From Streptomyces sp. AC1-42W (GTDB taxonomy: Bacteria > Actinomycetota > Actinomycetes > Streptomycetales > Streptomycetaceae): a stretch of 64,000 bases of DNA. Shown one piece after another: positions 50,953-60,126 of this stretch. Location: positions 2,976,001 to 3,040,000 of the forward strand of contig NZ_QKWY01000002.1 in the NCBI RefSeq assembly GCF_003248355.1, written 5' to 3'. Both the position numbers and the translations under genes were made by a program. Position 1 is the stretch's first letter, and every line of letters starts with the position of its first letter. Below the pieces are notes generated by a model. It saw only the letters and a program-made list of their open reading frames with translations. It searched no databases and was not told where the DNA came from.

Positions 50953-51537
50953 ATGACTGGCCCTGAGCCCTTGACCGGCGAACCGCTCGCCCTGGACCTG
51001 CTGAACACGCTGCCGTACGCGGCCGGGGGAGAGCCGTACGACCATCTCGCCGACGCCGGGCGCCTGCGGGCCTGGCTGGCCCTGGAGGCGGACCGGCTGC
51101 CCCGGGCCGCCGGTGAGCACACGGCGGACGCGGCCGACGCGGCGGCCCTCCGCACCCTGCGGAGCTGTGCGGCGCGCGCCCTGGCCGCCGCCCGCCGGGG
51201 GGAGCGGCCCGACGCGGCCGACCTGGACGCCCTGAACGAGGCGCAGCGCGCCGCCCCCGCCGTCCGCTTCGCGGAGTGGGACGGCGCCACCGTGACGGCG
51301 GAGCCGCGCCGCTCGGGGCCGCTCGGGACACGGCTCGCCGCGGCGCTCGCCGAAGAAGTGGTCCTGCTGCTCGCGGACCCGGCCGTGCGCAAGGTCAGGA
51401 AGTGCGAGGCGGACGACTGCACGATGCTGTTCCTGCCGGCCCACCCCCGGCGCCGCTGGTGCTCGGCCGCACGCTGCGGCAACCGGGCCCGGGTCGCCCG
51501 CTACTACGCCCGCCACAAGGAGGACCGCCCCGGCTGA
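50953..51537 (+). CDS. ABATE/CGNR zinc-finger regulator
   Basis: 194 residues from ATG 50953. N-terminal ABATE (putative stress-responsive ligand) domain: LTGEPLALDLLNTLPY, DHLADAGRLRAWLALEA. The C-terminal CGNR zinc finger shows Cys in KCEADDCTMLF, HPRRRWCSAARCGNRARVARYYARHK. The family are transcription factors. It is divergent from the alpha/beta hydrolase gene over a strong inverted repeat and most likely represses both. No ribosome site is seen before the ATG. Confidence 0.9.
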   Translation: MTGPEPLTGEPLALDLLNTLPYAAGGEPYDHLADAGRLRAWLALEADRLPRAAGEHTADAADAAALRTLRSCAARALAAARRGERPDAADLDALNEAQRAAPAVRFAEWDGATVTAEPRRSGPLGTRLAAALAEEVVLLLADPAVRKVRKCEADDCTMLFLPAHPRRRWCSAARCGNRARVARYYARHKEDRPG

Positions 51538-51567
51538 GGGGCGGCCGCCGCATGCGCCGGTGTGCGG

Positions 51568-51768
51568 TCAGCCCTGGACCTCCGGGGGCCTGGGCTCGTC
51601 CTCGCGCAGCAGCTCCTCGCGCGCGGCGGTGCGCGCCTCCGTGCGGTGGCCGCGGGCGATGTAGTCGCGCACGACGAGTTCGACGGCGTCCTGCGGATTG
51701 CCGACCCCCGCGAGCACCATCACTTCGACCACGAGTTCCGCATCGAGACTGACCGCTACCTTCGCCAT
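51568..51768 (-). CDS. Small VapB-like ribbon-helix-helix protein
   Basis: 66 residues from ATG 51768: MAKVAVSLDAELVVEVMVL then NPQDAVELVVRDYIARG and a charged tail. The strand-helix-helix layout is that of VapB/type II antitoxins, but no toxin gene is adjacent, so it is an orphan. No ribosome site; TACCGT six bases upstream could be a leaderless -10. Function uncertain. Confidence 0.65.
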   Translation of the reverse strand: MAKVAVSLDAELVVEVMVLAGVGNPQDAVELVVRDYIARGHRTEARTAAREELLREDEPRPPEVQG

Positions 51769-51861
51769 GGCGCGACGGTAGCAGGCACACCTGGACCGCC
51801 CGGCCCGAACCCGCAACCCGGCCCGGCCGGGCTCGGGTGCGGCCTGCTCTGCGGCCCGGTC

Positions 51862-52353
51862 TCAGCCGACCGGGAGGCCGTCCTCCAGCTCCACCGCGCC
51901 CGTGCCGGTCTCCAGCGCCCGGAGCGCCGCCCGCACCCGGTGGGCGCGCGCCCCCTTCAGATAGTCGTCGATCTCCGCCGGCTCGACGAGCTTCCACGAC
52001 AGCAGCTCCGACTCCTGGAGCCGGATCGCCCGCAACCGCTCGTCGTCCAGCACACCCCCGTCGTACACGTACGCCACGATCGGCGGCCGGCCGGTGCCGC
52101 GCGCCCAGTCCACGGCCAGCAGCCGGCCCGGCGCGATGTCCAGGCCGATCTCCTCCAGCGACTCGCGCCGCGCACCCTGCCTGGGGCTCTCCCCGTCCGC
52201 CGACTCGACCGTCCCGCCGGGCAGAGTCCAGCCCTCGCGGTAGTTCGGCTCGACGAGCAGCACCCGGCCCGCCGCGTCCCGGAAGACGCAGGCGGCACCC
52301 ACCAGCACTTTGGGAAGACCGGCGATGTACGTGGCGTAGTCAGTAGAGGTCAC
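51862..52353 (-). CDS. NUDIX hydrolase
   Basis: 163 residues from GTG 52353. NUDIX box in GGTVESADGESPRQGARRE followed by SLEEIGL, with two residues more than usual between the first Gly and Glu. Cleaves a nucleoside diphosphate linked to another moiety; substrate not predictable. TACGCT six bases upstream suggests a leaderless transcript. Divergent from the glycerate kinase gene; a TGATCGATCA palindrome lies in the 108-bp gap at 52375-52384. Confidence 0.88.
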   Translation of the reverse strand: MTSTDYATYIAGLPKVLVGAACVFRDAAGRVLLVEPNYREGWTLPGGTVESADGESPRQGARRESLEEIGLDIAPGRLLAVDWARGTGRPPIVAYVYDGGVLDDERLRAIRLQESELLSWKLVEPAEIDDYLKGARAHRVRAALRALETGTGAVELEDGLPVG

Positions 52354-52461
52354 ACCGTCAGCGTAGGCGCAGTTTGATCGATCAGACCATGGGCACGGAG
52401 GGGGTGCTGCGGATAGGGTCGGGGCGGCGCGACTGCCTGTTCGAATGCAAAGGGAATCAAG

Positions 52462-53595
52462 GTGACGGACGGAGCAGTGATGGAGACCGCACGCGTACTC
52501 GTCGCGGCGGACAAGTTCAAGGGCTCGCTCACGGCGGTGCAGGTCGCCGAGCGGGTGACGGCCGGGCTTCGGCGCGTCGTCCCCGGAGTACGGGTGGAGA
52601 CCCTGCCCGTGGCGGACGGCGGCGACGGCACCGTGGCCGCGGCGGTGGCCGCCGGCTTCGAACGCCGCGAGGCGCGCGTCACCGGACCGCTGGGCGACCC
52701 CGTCACCGCCGCCTACGCGGTGCGCGGCACCACCGCCGTGGTCGAGATGGCCGAGGCGTCCGGCCTCCAGCATCTGCCCGCCGGGGTCTTCGCCCCGCTC
52801 ACGGCCACCACGTACGGCTCCGGCGAACTCCTGCTCGCGGCGATCGGGGCAGGCGCCCGGACCATCGTGTTCGGCGTCGGCGGCAGCGCGACCACGGACG
52901 GCGGGGCCGGCATGCTCAGCGCCCTCGGCGCCCGCCTCCTCGACGCGGACGGCAAGCCGGTCGGGCCGGGCGGCGGCGGCCTCGCGGACCTCGCCGAGGC
53001 GGACCTCTCCGGCCTCGACCCCCGGCTCGCGGGCCTCGACCTGATCCTCGCCAGCGACGTCGACAACCCCCTCACCGGCCCGACCGGCGCCCCCGAGGTC
53101 TACGGCCGGCAGAAGGGCGCCACCGAGGACGACATCGCGGTCCTCGACGCGGCCCTCACCCACTACGCCTCCCTCCTCGGCCCCGAGCAGGCGCTGCTCC
53201 CCGGCGCCGGGGCGGCCGGCGGCATCGGCTACGGCGCGCTCGTCGCACTCGGCGCGCGGTTCCGGCCCGGGATCGAGGTCATGCTCGACGTCCTCGGCTT
53301 CGGGCCGGCGCTGGAGCGGGCGACCTTCGTGATCACGGGCGAGGGCTCCCTGGACGCCCAGACCCTCCACGGCAAGGCCCCGGCGGGCGTCGCGGTGGCG
53401 GCCCGCGCGGCCGGCGTGGACGTGGTGGCGGTCTGCGGGCGCCTCGCGCTGACGCCGGAGGCGCTGGCGGGGGCGGGCATCCGCCGTGCGTACGCCCTGA
53501 CGGAACTGGAGCCGGACCCGGCGGTGTGCATGGCGCAGGCGGGGCCGCTGCTGGAACGCGTGGCGGAATCGATCGCCCGCGACCACCTGGCCTGA
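52462..53595 (+). CDS. Glycerate 2-kinase (GlxK/GarK family)
   Basis: 377 residues from GTG 52462 (ATG 52480 is an alternative start). Typical blocks: VLVAADKFKGSLTAVQVAERV, PVADGGDGTVAAAV, VVEMAEASGL, TYGSGELLLAAIGAGARTIVFGVGGSATTDGGAGML and FVITGEGSLDAQTLHGKAPAGVA. Phosphorylates glycerate with ATP in glyoxylate or serine-type catabolism. Monocistronic, closed by a strong hairpin. Confidence 0.93.
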   Translation: MTDGAVMETARVLVAADKFKGSLTAVQVAERVTAGLRRVVPGVRVETLPVADGGDGTVAAAVAAGFERREARVTGPLGDPVTAAYAVRGTTAVVEMAEASGLQHLPAGVFAPLTATTYGSGELLLAAIGAGARTIVFGVGGSATTDGGAGMLSALGARLLDADGKPVGPGGGGLADLAEADLSGLDPRLAGLDLILASDVDNPLTGPTGAPEVYGRQKGATEDDIAVLDAALTHYASLLGPEQALLPGAGAAGGIGYGALVALGARFRPGIEVMLDVLGFGPALERATFVITGEGSLDAQTLHGKAPAGVAVAARAAGVDVVAVCGRLALTPEALAGAGIRRAYALTELEPDPAVCMAQAGPLLERVAESIARDHLA

Positions 53596-53619
53596 CGCAC
53601 CCCCGGCCCGGCGCGACGC

Positions 53620-53658
53620 ACGAGGGCCCGGATGCCGTGCCGGCATCCGGGCCCTCGT
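53620..53658. terminator. Bidirectional terminator between glycerate kinase and pssA
   Basis: Perfect 18-bp arms (53620-53637 and 53641-53658) with loop TGC, placed between convergent genes. Confidence 0.9.
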
Positions 53659-53675
53659 GTCGTTCGTACCGTCCG

Positions 53676-54530
53676 CTACGGCAGCTGCGCCGCGCGTGCC
53701 TCGCGGCGATTGCCGCGGAAGGTGTTCACCCGGCGGGCGGTCGCGAAGAGCGGGATGACCGCACCCAGGACCACCTGGAGCGCGCAGCCGGTCTGCAGGA
53801 GCAGCTGGCCGCCGGGGGCGTCCAGCGCCCACGCCGCCAGGAACCCCATCGCGGCCACGATCCAGCCGAGCATCGCCACCGCGAGGACACCCCGCGGCTT
53901 CGGGTACTCGACCCGGCTGACCATCAGCCACGCCACCCCGATGATCGCGAGCAACGTCGGGACGAAGGGCAGCTCCAGGAGCACGATCGAGATGACCGTG
54001 AGCGCTCCGAAGGGGCTCGGCATGCCCTGGAACATGCCGTCCTTCATCGTCACGCAGGAGAACCGCGCGAGTCTGAGCACCACCGCCAGCAGCACCACGA
54101 TCGCCGCGAGCGCCGAGACCCGCTGGTGCGCGTCGTCCGCGACCATGCCGTACACGAGGACGAAGTACGCCGGGGCGAGCCCGAAGCTGATCAGGTCCGA
54201 GAGGTTGTCCAGCTCGGCACCCATCGGCGAGGACCGCAGCTTGCGGGCCACGAGCCCGTCGAAGAGGTCGAACACCGCTGCCATGAGCATGAGGATCACG
54301 GCGGTGGCCGCGGAGTGCCGCGCCATGCCGCTCTCGTCGCTGCCCGTCAGATGCGGGATCAGGATGCCCGTGGTGGTGAAGTACACCGCCATGAACCCGC
54401 AGGTCGCGTTGCCGAGGGTGAGGGTGTCCGCTATCGACAGCCGCAGCGAGAGCGGCATGTCCTCGGCGTCGTCCTCCGCCTCGGCCTCCGGCACCCAGCC
54501 GGTCTGTGTATCCGGATCAATCACGGTCAA
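53676..54530 (-). CDS. pssA: CDP-diacylglycerol-serine O-phosphatidyltransferase
   Basis: About 284 residues from TTG 54530 (GGGG nine bases upstream) or GTG 54524. Contains the CDP-alcohol phosphotransferase motif DGLVARKLRSSPMGAELDNLSD (DG-x2-AR-x8-G-x3-D-x3-D; abbreviated here to DG, AR, G, D, D positions) within about eight membrane helices. Makes phosphatidylserine for the decarboxylase encoded just upstream; the two genes overlap by 14 bases and are co-translated. Confidence 0.9.
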   Translation of the reverse strand: MTVIDPDTQTGWVPEAEAEDDAEDMPLSLRLSIADTLTLGNATCGFMAVYFTTTGILIPHLTGSDESGMARHSAATAVILMLMAAVFDLFDGLVARKLRSSPMGAELDNLSDLISFGLAPAYFVLVYGMVADDAHQRVSALAAIVVLLAVVLRLARFSCVTMKDGMFQGMPSPFGALTVISIVLLELPFVPTLLAIIGVAWLMVSRVEYPKPRGVLAVAMLGWIVAAMGFLAAWALDAPGGQLLLQTGCALQVVLGAVIPLFATARRVNTFRGNRREARAAQLP

Positions 54531-55164
54531 TGCGAGTCACCCCTGCGGTGGTGGGCTGGCCGACCTCGACCGCCACGTCCACACCTTCCGGAAGGTAGAT
54601 GTCGACGCGGGAACCGAAGCGGATCAGTCCGATGCGCTCACCCTGCTCAACCTTCGTGCCCTGGGGCACGTAGGGCACGATGCGCCGGGCAACCGCCCCG
54701 GCGATCTGGACCATCTCGATGTCGCCCAGCTCGGTGTCGAAGTGCCAGACGACGCGCTCGTTGTTCTCGCTCTCCTTGTTGAAGGCGGGAACGAAGCCAC
54801 CGGGCACATGCTCCACCGACGTCACCGTGCCGGCCAGCGGCGCCCGGTTGACGTGGACATTCAGCGGGCTCATGAAGATCGCTACGCGAGTACGCCCGTC
54901 CTTCCACGGCATGATGCTCTGCACCACGCCGTCGGCCGGTGAGATGATGCGCCCCCTGGAGATCTCGCGCTCCGGGTCCCGGAAGAACCAGAGCATGCCC
55001 GCCGCGAGCGCGGTGGTGGGCACGGCCACGGCCGCCCAGCGCCCGGACCGGCGGGCGCGGGTCAGGCTGAGGGCGGCGGTGGCGACGGTCGGCAGGAGCC
55101 ACGGCGAAGCTCCGCGTGCGATGCGGACCCGGCCGCGTGAGGCAGAGGAATGGCTGTCGGGCAT
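54517..55164 (-). CDS. psd: Phosphatidylserine decarboxylase proenzyme
   Basis: 215 residues from ATG 55164 (GAAGG six bases upstream). An N-terminal hydrophobic segment is followed by WFFRDPER, IISPADGVVQSI, FMSPLNVHVNRAP and the self-cleavage site GLIRFGSRVDIYLPEG, where the Ser becomes the pyruvoyl group. This is the short form without the large N-terminal domain seen in E. coli. Converts phosphatidylserine to phosphatidylethanolamine at the membrane. First gene of the psd-pssA operon. Confidence 0.92.
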   Translation of the reverse strand: MPDSHSSASRGRVRIARGASPWLLPTVATAALSLTRARRSGRWAAVAVPTTALAAGMLWFFRDPEREISRGRIISPADGVVQSIMPWKDGRTRVAIFMSPLNVHVNRAPLAGTVTSVEHVPGGFVPAFNKESENNERVVWHFDTELGDIEMVQIAGAVARRIVPYVPQGTKVEQGERIGLIRFGSRVDIYLPEGVDVAVEVGQPTTAGVTRIDRD

Positions 55165-55229
55165 GGATGACCTTCGTAGCGGATGAGGCCGCGCTGGCAA
55201 CGGGGGACGGCGGCTTTTCTTCCGTCGAT

Positions 55230-55258
55230 GTTATCGGTTGCCAGCCGCAACTGGGCAA
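55230..55258 (-). promoter_or_regulatory. Promoter of psd-pssA
   Basis: Minus strand TTGCCC (55258-55253), 17 bases, GATAAC (55235-55230), about 65 bases before the psd start. Confidence 0.6.
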
Positions 55259-55348
55259 GCCGGCAGCCGAGTCGGACGTCTGGAAGACACCGGTTAAGGA
55301 GGACAAGGTGTGATCTTCTTCGCGGCCAAATCGCCACGAAAGGGACAA

Positions 55349-56554
55349 TCAACCCTGGAAACGGTACTCCTCGAGGAGCCGGCGCCCGATGATCATTTTC
55401 TGGATCTCGGCGGTACCTTCACCGATCAGCAGCATCGGGGCCTCGCGGTAGAGGCGCTCGATCTCGTACTCCTTGGAGAAGCCGTAGCCGCCGTGGATAC
55501 GGAAGGCGTCCTCGACGACTTCCTTGCAGTACTCGGAGGCGAGGTACTTCGCCATCCCTGCCTCCAGGTCGTTTCGCTCCCCGGAGTCCTTTTTGCGTGC
55601 CGCGTTCACCATCATGGCATGAGCGGCCTCGACCTTGGTGGCCATTTCGGCCAGCTTGAACTGGATCGCCTGGTGCTGCGCGATGGGCTTTCCGAAGGTC
55701 TGGCGCTGCTGCGCGTAGGAAATGCCCAGTTCGAAGGCACGCTGCGCGACGCCGCAGCCACGGGCCGCCACATTCACCCGGCCCACCTCGACACCGTCCA
55801 TCATTTGGTAAAAGCCGCGACCGGTGGTGCCGCCGAGAACCCGGTTGGCCGGAATTCGCAGTCCGTCCATGATGAGCTCGGTGGTATCGACCCCCTTGTA
55901 GCCCATCTTCTCGATCTTGCCGGGGATCGTCAGTCCCGGGCGCACCTCGCCGAAGCCCGGTTCCTTCTCCACCAGGAACGTCGTCATCGACCTGTGCGGC
56001 GCCGTGCCCTCGGGGTGTCCTTCGTCACTCCGGCACAGCACGGCCACCAGCGAGGACGTACCGCCGTTCGTCAGCCACATCTTCTGGCCGTTCAGGACGT
56101 ACTCCTCGCCGTCCCGGACGGCCTTGGAGCTGATCGCCGACACGTCCGAGCCGAGCGCCGGCTCCGACATCGAGAACGCGCCCCGCACCTCGCCCAGCGC
56201 CATCCGGGGCAGGAAGGTGTCCTTCTGCTCCCGGGTGCCGTGCTGCTTGAGCATGTACGCCACGATGAAGTGCGTGTTGATGATCCCCGACACACTCATC
56301 CAGCCGCGGGCGATCTCCTCCACGCACAGCGCGTACGTGAGCAGCGACTCGCCCAGACCGCCGTACTCCTCGGGGATCATCAGGCCGAACACGCCGAGTT
56401 CCTTCAGCCCCTCGACGATGTCGGCGGGGTACTCGTCGCGGTGTTCCAGCCGGGTCGCGACCGGAATGATCTCCTTGTCGACGAAATCCCTGACCGTGGC
56501 GAGGATCTCCTGCTGGACCTCGGTGAGCCCGGCCGTCTGGGCGAGTCGCGTCAT
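55349..56554 (-). CDS. mcd: Acyl-CoA dehydrogenase, probable methylsuccinyl-CoA dehydrogenase
   Basis: 401 residues from ATG 56554. Acyl-CoA dehydrogenase motifs: GAFSMSEPALGSDVSAI, YVLNGQKMWLTNGGTSSLVAV, RGCGVAQRAFELGISYAQQRQTFGKPIAQHQAIQFKLAEM and catalytic Glu region LYREAPMLLIGEGTAEIQKMIIGRRLL. Last gene of the ethylmalonyl-CoA operon, so it should oxidise (2S)-methylsuccinyl-CoA to mesaconyl-CoA. It is about 150 residues shorter than the Rhodobacter enzyme, as is usual in Streptomyces. Confidence 0.87.
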   Translation of the reverse strand: MTRLAQTAGLTEVQQEILATVRDFVDKEIIPVATRLEHRDEYPADIVEGLKELGVFGLMIPEEYGGLGESLLTYALCVEEIARGWMSVSGIINTHFIVAYMLKQHGTREQKDTFLPRMALGEVRGAFSMSEPALGSDVSAISSKAVRDGEEYVLNGQKMWLTNGGTSSLVAVLCRSDEGHPEGTAPHRSMTTFLVEKEPGFGEVRPGLTIPGKIEKMGYKGVDTTELIMDGLRIPANRVLGGTTGRGFYQMMDGVEVGRVNVAARGCGVAQRAFELGISYAQQRQTFGKPIAQHQAIQFKLAEMATKVEAAHAMMVNAARKKDSGERNDLEAGMAKYLASEYCKEVVEDAFRIHGGYGFSKEYEIERLYREAPMLLIGEGTAEIQKMIIGRRLLEEYRFQG

Positions 56555-56556
56555 GG

Positions 56557-57084
56557 CTACTTCTCCACGTTCTTCTGCGAGGGCTGGCTGAGCTCCGGGC
56601 GGCCGGGCTGTTCCCCGCCCCGCTCCCTGATGTACGTCTCCGTGGGAACCATGACCTTGCGGCGGAACACGCAGACGAGCGTGCCGTCCTGCTTGTAGCC
56701 CTTGGTCTCCACGTGGACGATTCCGCGGTCGTTCCTGGACCGTGACGGCGTCTTGTCCAGCACGGTCGTCTCGCCGTAGATCGTGTCGCCGTGGAAGGTC
56801 GGCGCCACATGCTTCAGCGACTCGATCTCCAGGTTGGCGATGGCCTTTCCGGAGACGTCCGGCACGGACATGCCGAGCAACAGCGAGTAGATGTAGTTGC
56901 CGACGACGACGTTCTTGCCGAAATCCGTCGTGTTCTCCGCATAGTTGCTGTCCATGTGCAGCGGGTGATGATTCATGGTCAGCAGGCAGAAGAGGTGGTC
57001 GTCGTATTCGGTGACCGTCTTTCCGGGCCAGTGCTTGTAGACCGCACCGACCTCGAATTCCTCGTAAGTGCGTCCGAACTGCAT
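56557..57084 (-). CDS. mch: MaoC-like hydratase, probable mesaconyl-CoA hydratase
   Basis: 175 residues from ATG 57084. Single hotdog MaoC domain: FGRTYEEFEVGAVYKHWPGKTVTEYDDHLFCLLTMNHHPLHMD (hydratase Asp/His), GKNVVVGNYIYSLLLGMSVPD, HGDTIYGETTVLDKTPSRS. Adds water to mesaconyl-CoA to give beta-methylmalyl-CoA, the substrate of the lyase gene immediately upstream. Half the length of the double-hotdog proteobacterial enzyme, so it may act as a dimer. Confidence 0.86.
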   Translation of the reverse strand: MQFGRTYEEFEVGAVYKHWPGKTVTEYDDHLFCLLTMNHHPLHMDSNYAENTTDFGKNVVVGNYIYSLLLGMSVPDVSGKAIANLEIESLKHVAPTFHGDTIYGETTVLDKTPSRSRNDRGIVHVETKGYKQDGTLVCVFRRKVMVPTETYIRERGGEQPGRPELSQPSQKNVEK

Positions 57085-57085
57085 C

Positions 57086-58108
57086 TCAGGCCTCCGGGGC
57101 TTCGAACTTGGACGTGCGCAGCATGCCGGCGGCCCGGCCCTTGCCCGCGACGACCAGCGCCATCTTGCGGCTCGCCTCGTCGATCATCTCGTCGCCGAGC
57201 ATCGCCGAACCCTTCTTGCCGCCCTCCTCGGAGGTGCACCAGTCGTAGGCGTCCAGGATCAGTTCGGCGTGGTCGTAGTCCTCCTGGGAGGGCGAGAACA
57301 CCTCGTTGGCCGCCTCCACCTGGCCGGGGTGCAGCACCCACTTGCCGTCGAAGCCGAGCGCCGCCGCGCGGGCCGCCACCTCGCGGTACGCGTCCACGTC
57401 GCGGATCTGGAGGAACGGGCCGTCGATCGCCTGGAGGTCGTGCGTACGGGCCGCCATCAGGATGCGCATCAGGATGTAGTGGTACGCGTCCGCCGGGTAG
57501 CCGGGCGGCTGCTGGCCGACGACCAGGGTCTTCATGTTGATCGACGCCATGAAGTCGGCCGGGCCGAAGATCAGCGTCTCCAGCCGGGGCGAGGCCGCGC
57601 CGATCTCGTCGATGTTGACGAGGCCCTTGGCGTTCTCGATCTGCGCCTCGATGCCGATCCGGCCGACCTCGAAGCCCATCGTCTTCTCGATCTGGGTCAG
57701 CAGCAGGTCCAGCGCGACCACCTGCTGGGCGTCCTGGACCTTCGGCAGCATGACGCAGTCGAGGTTCTGTCCCGCGCCCTCGACGACCGTGACGACGTCG
57801 CGGTACGTCCAGTGCGTCGTCCAGTCGTTGACCCGGACCACGCGGGTCTTGCCCGTCCAGTCGCCGTTGTTCAGCGCGTCCACGATGTGGTGGCGGGCGC
57901 CCTCCTTGGCGAGCGGCGCGCAGGCGTCCTCCAGGTCCAGGAACACCTGGTCGGCCGGGAGGCCCTGGGCCTTCTCCAGGAAACGGGGGTTGCTTCCCGG
58001 CACCGCGAGACAGGAGCGGCGCGGGCGCAGGCGGGAGGTGCCGTCCCGGAGGGACGCCTCTTGAGGGCGGTGGTGGGCGACGGGCGGGCGGTTAACGGGG
58101 GTGGTCAT
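57086..58108 (-). CDS. mcl1: HpcH/HpaI-family malyl/beta-methylmalyl-CoA lyase
   Basis: 340 residues from ATG 58108 overlapping the ecm stop (ATGA). CitE/HpcH TIM barrel: RRSCLAVPGSNPRFLEKAQGLPADQVFLDLEDACAPLAKEGAR, VMLPKVQDAQQV, GIEAQIENAKGLVNIDEI, LIFGPADFMASINM, GKWVLHPGQVEAANE. Cleaves beta-methylmalyl-CoA to glyoxylate and propionyl-CoA in the ethylmalonyl-CoA pathway. One base separates its stop from the mch start. Confidence 0.9.
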   Translation of the reverse strand: MTTPVNRPPVAHHRPQEASLRDGTSRLRPRRSCLAVPGSNPRFLEKAQGLPADQVFLDLEDACAPLAKEGARHHIVDALNNGDWTGKTRVVRVNDWTTHWTYRDVVTVVEGAGQNLDCVMLPKVQDAQQVVALDLLLTQIEKTMGFEVGRIGIEAQIENAKGLVNIDEIGAASPRLETLIFGPADFMASINMKTLVVGQQPPGYPADAYHYILMRILMAARTHDLQAIDGPFLQIRDVDAYREVAARAAALGFDGKWVLHPGQVEAANEVFSPSQEDYDHAELILDAYDWCTSEEGGKKGSAMLGDEMIDEASRKMALVVAGKGRAAGMLRTSKFEAPEA

Positions 58109-60117
58109 GCGGGGACCTCCAGAGGGTCGAGCTTGTTCGCTTTCCGGATCTCGTCGACGATACGGCCGATGATCTCCGTGATACCGAAGTCCTTCGGGGT
58201 GAACACGGCCGCGACACCCGTCCTGATCAGGGCGTCGGCGTCGGCCGGGGGGATGATGCCGCCGGCGATGACCGGGATGTCCCCGGCCCCGGTGCGGCGC
58301 AGCCGGACCAGTACGTCCGGCACCAGTTCGGCGTGCGAGCCGGACAGGATGGACAGGCCGACGCAGTGCACGTCCTCGGCGACGGCGGCCGCGACGATCT
58401 GTTCGGGCGTCAGGCGGATGCCCTGGTAGACGACCTCGAAGCCGGCGTCCCGCGCGCGCACCGCGATCTGCTCGGCGCCGTTGGAGTGCCCGTCCAGGCC
58501 GGGCTTGCCCACGAGCAGCCGCAGCCGCCCGACGCCCAGGTCCGCGGCGGTCCGCGCCGCCTTCTCGCGTACGAGGGCGAGCGGCGAGCCCTCCTCGGCG
58601 GTCACCGCGACCGGGGCGGACGACACCCCGGTCGGCGCCCGGAACTCGCCGAAGACATCGCGCAGCGCCCAGGACCACTCGCCGGTGGTCACCCCGGCGC
58701 GGGCGCACTCGACGGTCGCCGCCATCAGGTTCTCGGTGCCGGCGGCGGCCTTCTTCAGCGCGGCCAGCGCCTCGTCGGCGCGGGCCGCGTCGCGGTTGTC
58801 GCGCCACTCGTCGAGCGCGGCCACCACCCTGGCCTCGTTGGCCGGGTCGACGGTCATGATCGCCCCGTCGAGGTCGGCGGTGAGCGGGCTTGGCTCGGTC
58901 GTGCCGTGGATGTTGACCCCGACGATCTTCTCCTCGCCGGCCTCGATCCGGGCCCGCCGCGCGGCGTGCGAGGCGACCAGCTCGGACTTGAGGTAGCCGG
59001 ACTCGACGGCCGCCATCGCGCCGCCCATCGCCTCGATCCGGTCCATCTCGGCCAGCGATTCGGCGACCAGCTCGTCCACCTTGGCCTCGACGACGTGCGA
59101 ACCGGCGAAGATGTCCTCGTACTCCAGCAGGTCGCTCTCGTGCGCCAGGACCTGCTGGATGCGCAGCGACCACTGCTGGTCCCAGGGCCGGGGGAGCCCC
59201 AGCGCCTCGTTCCAGGCGGGCAGCTGCACGGCACGCGCGCGGGCGTCCTTGGAGAGGGTCACGGCCAGCATCTCCAGGACGATGCGCTGGACGTTGTTCT
59301 CCGGCTGCGCCTCGGTCAGGCCCAGCGAGTTGACCTGGACGCCGTAGCGGAACCGGCGCTGCTTGGCGTCGGTGATGCCGTAGCGCTCGCGGGTGACGCG
59401 GTCCCAGATGCGGCCGAAGGCACGCATCTTGCACATCTCCTCGATGAAGCGGACGCCCGCGTTCACGAAGAACGAGATCCGCGCGACGACGGCCCCGAAC
59501 TTCTCCTCGGGCACCTGCCCGGAGTCGCGTACGGCGTCGAGCACGGCGATGGCCGTGGACATCGCGTACGCGATCTCCTGGACCGGGGTGGCCCCGGCCT
59601 CCTGGAGGTGGTAGCTGCAGATGTTGATCGGGTTCCACTTGGGGATGCGGCCGACCGTGTACGTGATCATGTCGGTGGTCAGCCGCAGCGAGGGCCCCGG
59701 CGGGAAGACGTGCGTCCCGCGCGAGAGGTACTCCTTGACGATGTCGTTCTGCGTGGTGCCCTGGAGCGTGCCCGGGTCGGCGCCCTGCTCCTCCGCGACG
59801 ACCTGGTAGAGCGCCAGCAGCCACATGGCGGTGGCGTTGATCGTCATGGAGGTGTTCATCTGCTCCAGGGGGATGCCCTGGAACAGCCGGCGCATGTCGC
59901 CGAGGTGCGAGACGGGCACCCCGACCCGGCCGACCTCGCCGCGCGCGAGCACGTGGTCGGGGTCGTAGCCGGTCTGGGTGGGCAGGTCGAAGGCGACCGA
60001 GAGGCCGGTCTGACCCTTGGCGAGGTTGCGCCGGTACAGCTCGTTGGACGCCTCGGCGGTGGAGTGGCCCGCGTACGTCCGCATGAGCCACGGGCGGTCC
60101 TTCTGACGTTCGCTCAT
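58105..60117 (-). CDS. ecm: Ethylmalonyl-CoA mutase (B12-dependent)
   Basis: 670 residues from ATG 60117. The N-terminal mutase barrel has TYAGHSTAEASNELYRRNLAKGQTGLSVAFDLPTQTGYDPDH, and the C-terminal cobalamin-binding domain carries LLVGKPGLDGHSNGAEQ (DxHxxG) and IPVIAGGIIPPADADAL. Single-chain architecture and linkage to ccr identify it as ethylmalonyl-CoA mutase (formerly meaA), not methylmalonyl-CoA mutase. Rearranges ethylmalonyl-CoA to methylsuccinyl-CoA. Nine bases downstream of ccr. Confidence 0.93.
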   Translation of the reverse strand: MSERQKDRPWLMRTYAGHSTAEASNELYRRNLAKGQTGLSVAFDLPTQTGYDPDHVLARGEVGRVGVPVSHLGDMRRLFQGIPLEQMNTSMTINATAMWLLALYQVVAEEQGADPGTLQGTTQNDIVKEYLSRGTHVFPPGPSLRLTTDMITYTVGRIPKWNPINICSYHLQEAGATPVQEIAYAMSTAIAVLDAVRDSGQVPEEKFGAVVARISFFVNAGVRFIEEMCKMRAFGRIWDRVTRERYGITDAKQRRFRYGVQVNSLGLTEAQPENNVQRIVLEMLAVTLSKDARARAVQLPAWNEALGLPRPWDQQWSLRIQQVLAHESDLLEYEDIFAGSHVVEAKVDELVAESLAEMDRIEAMGGAMAAVESGYLKSELVASHAARRARIEAGEEKIVGVNIHGTTEPSPLTADLDGAIMTVDPANEARVVAALDEWRDNRDAARADEALAALKKAAAGTENLMAATVECARAGVTTGEWSWALRDVFGEFRAPTGVSSAPVAVTAEEGSPLALVREKAARTAADLGVGRLRLLVGKPGLDGHSNGAEQIAVRARDAGFEVVYQGIRLTPEQIVAAAVAEDVHCVGLSILSGSHAELVPDVLVRLRRTGAGDIPVIAGGIIPPADADALIRTGVAAVFTPKDFGITEIIGRIVDEIRKANKLDPLEVPA

Positions 60118-60126
60118 CTCTGAACC

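Noticed and set aside
51568..51768. Complete toxin-antitoxin pair.
   Set aside because: Only the VapB-like half is present; neighbours are a CGNR regulator and a NUDIX hydrolase, with no PIN-domain gene.
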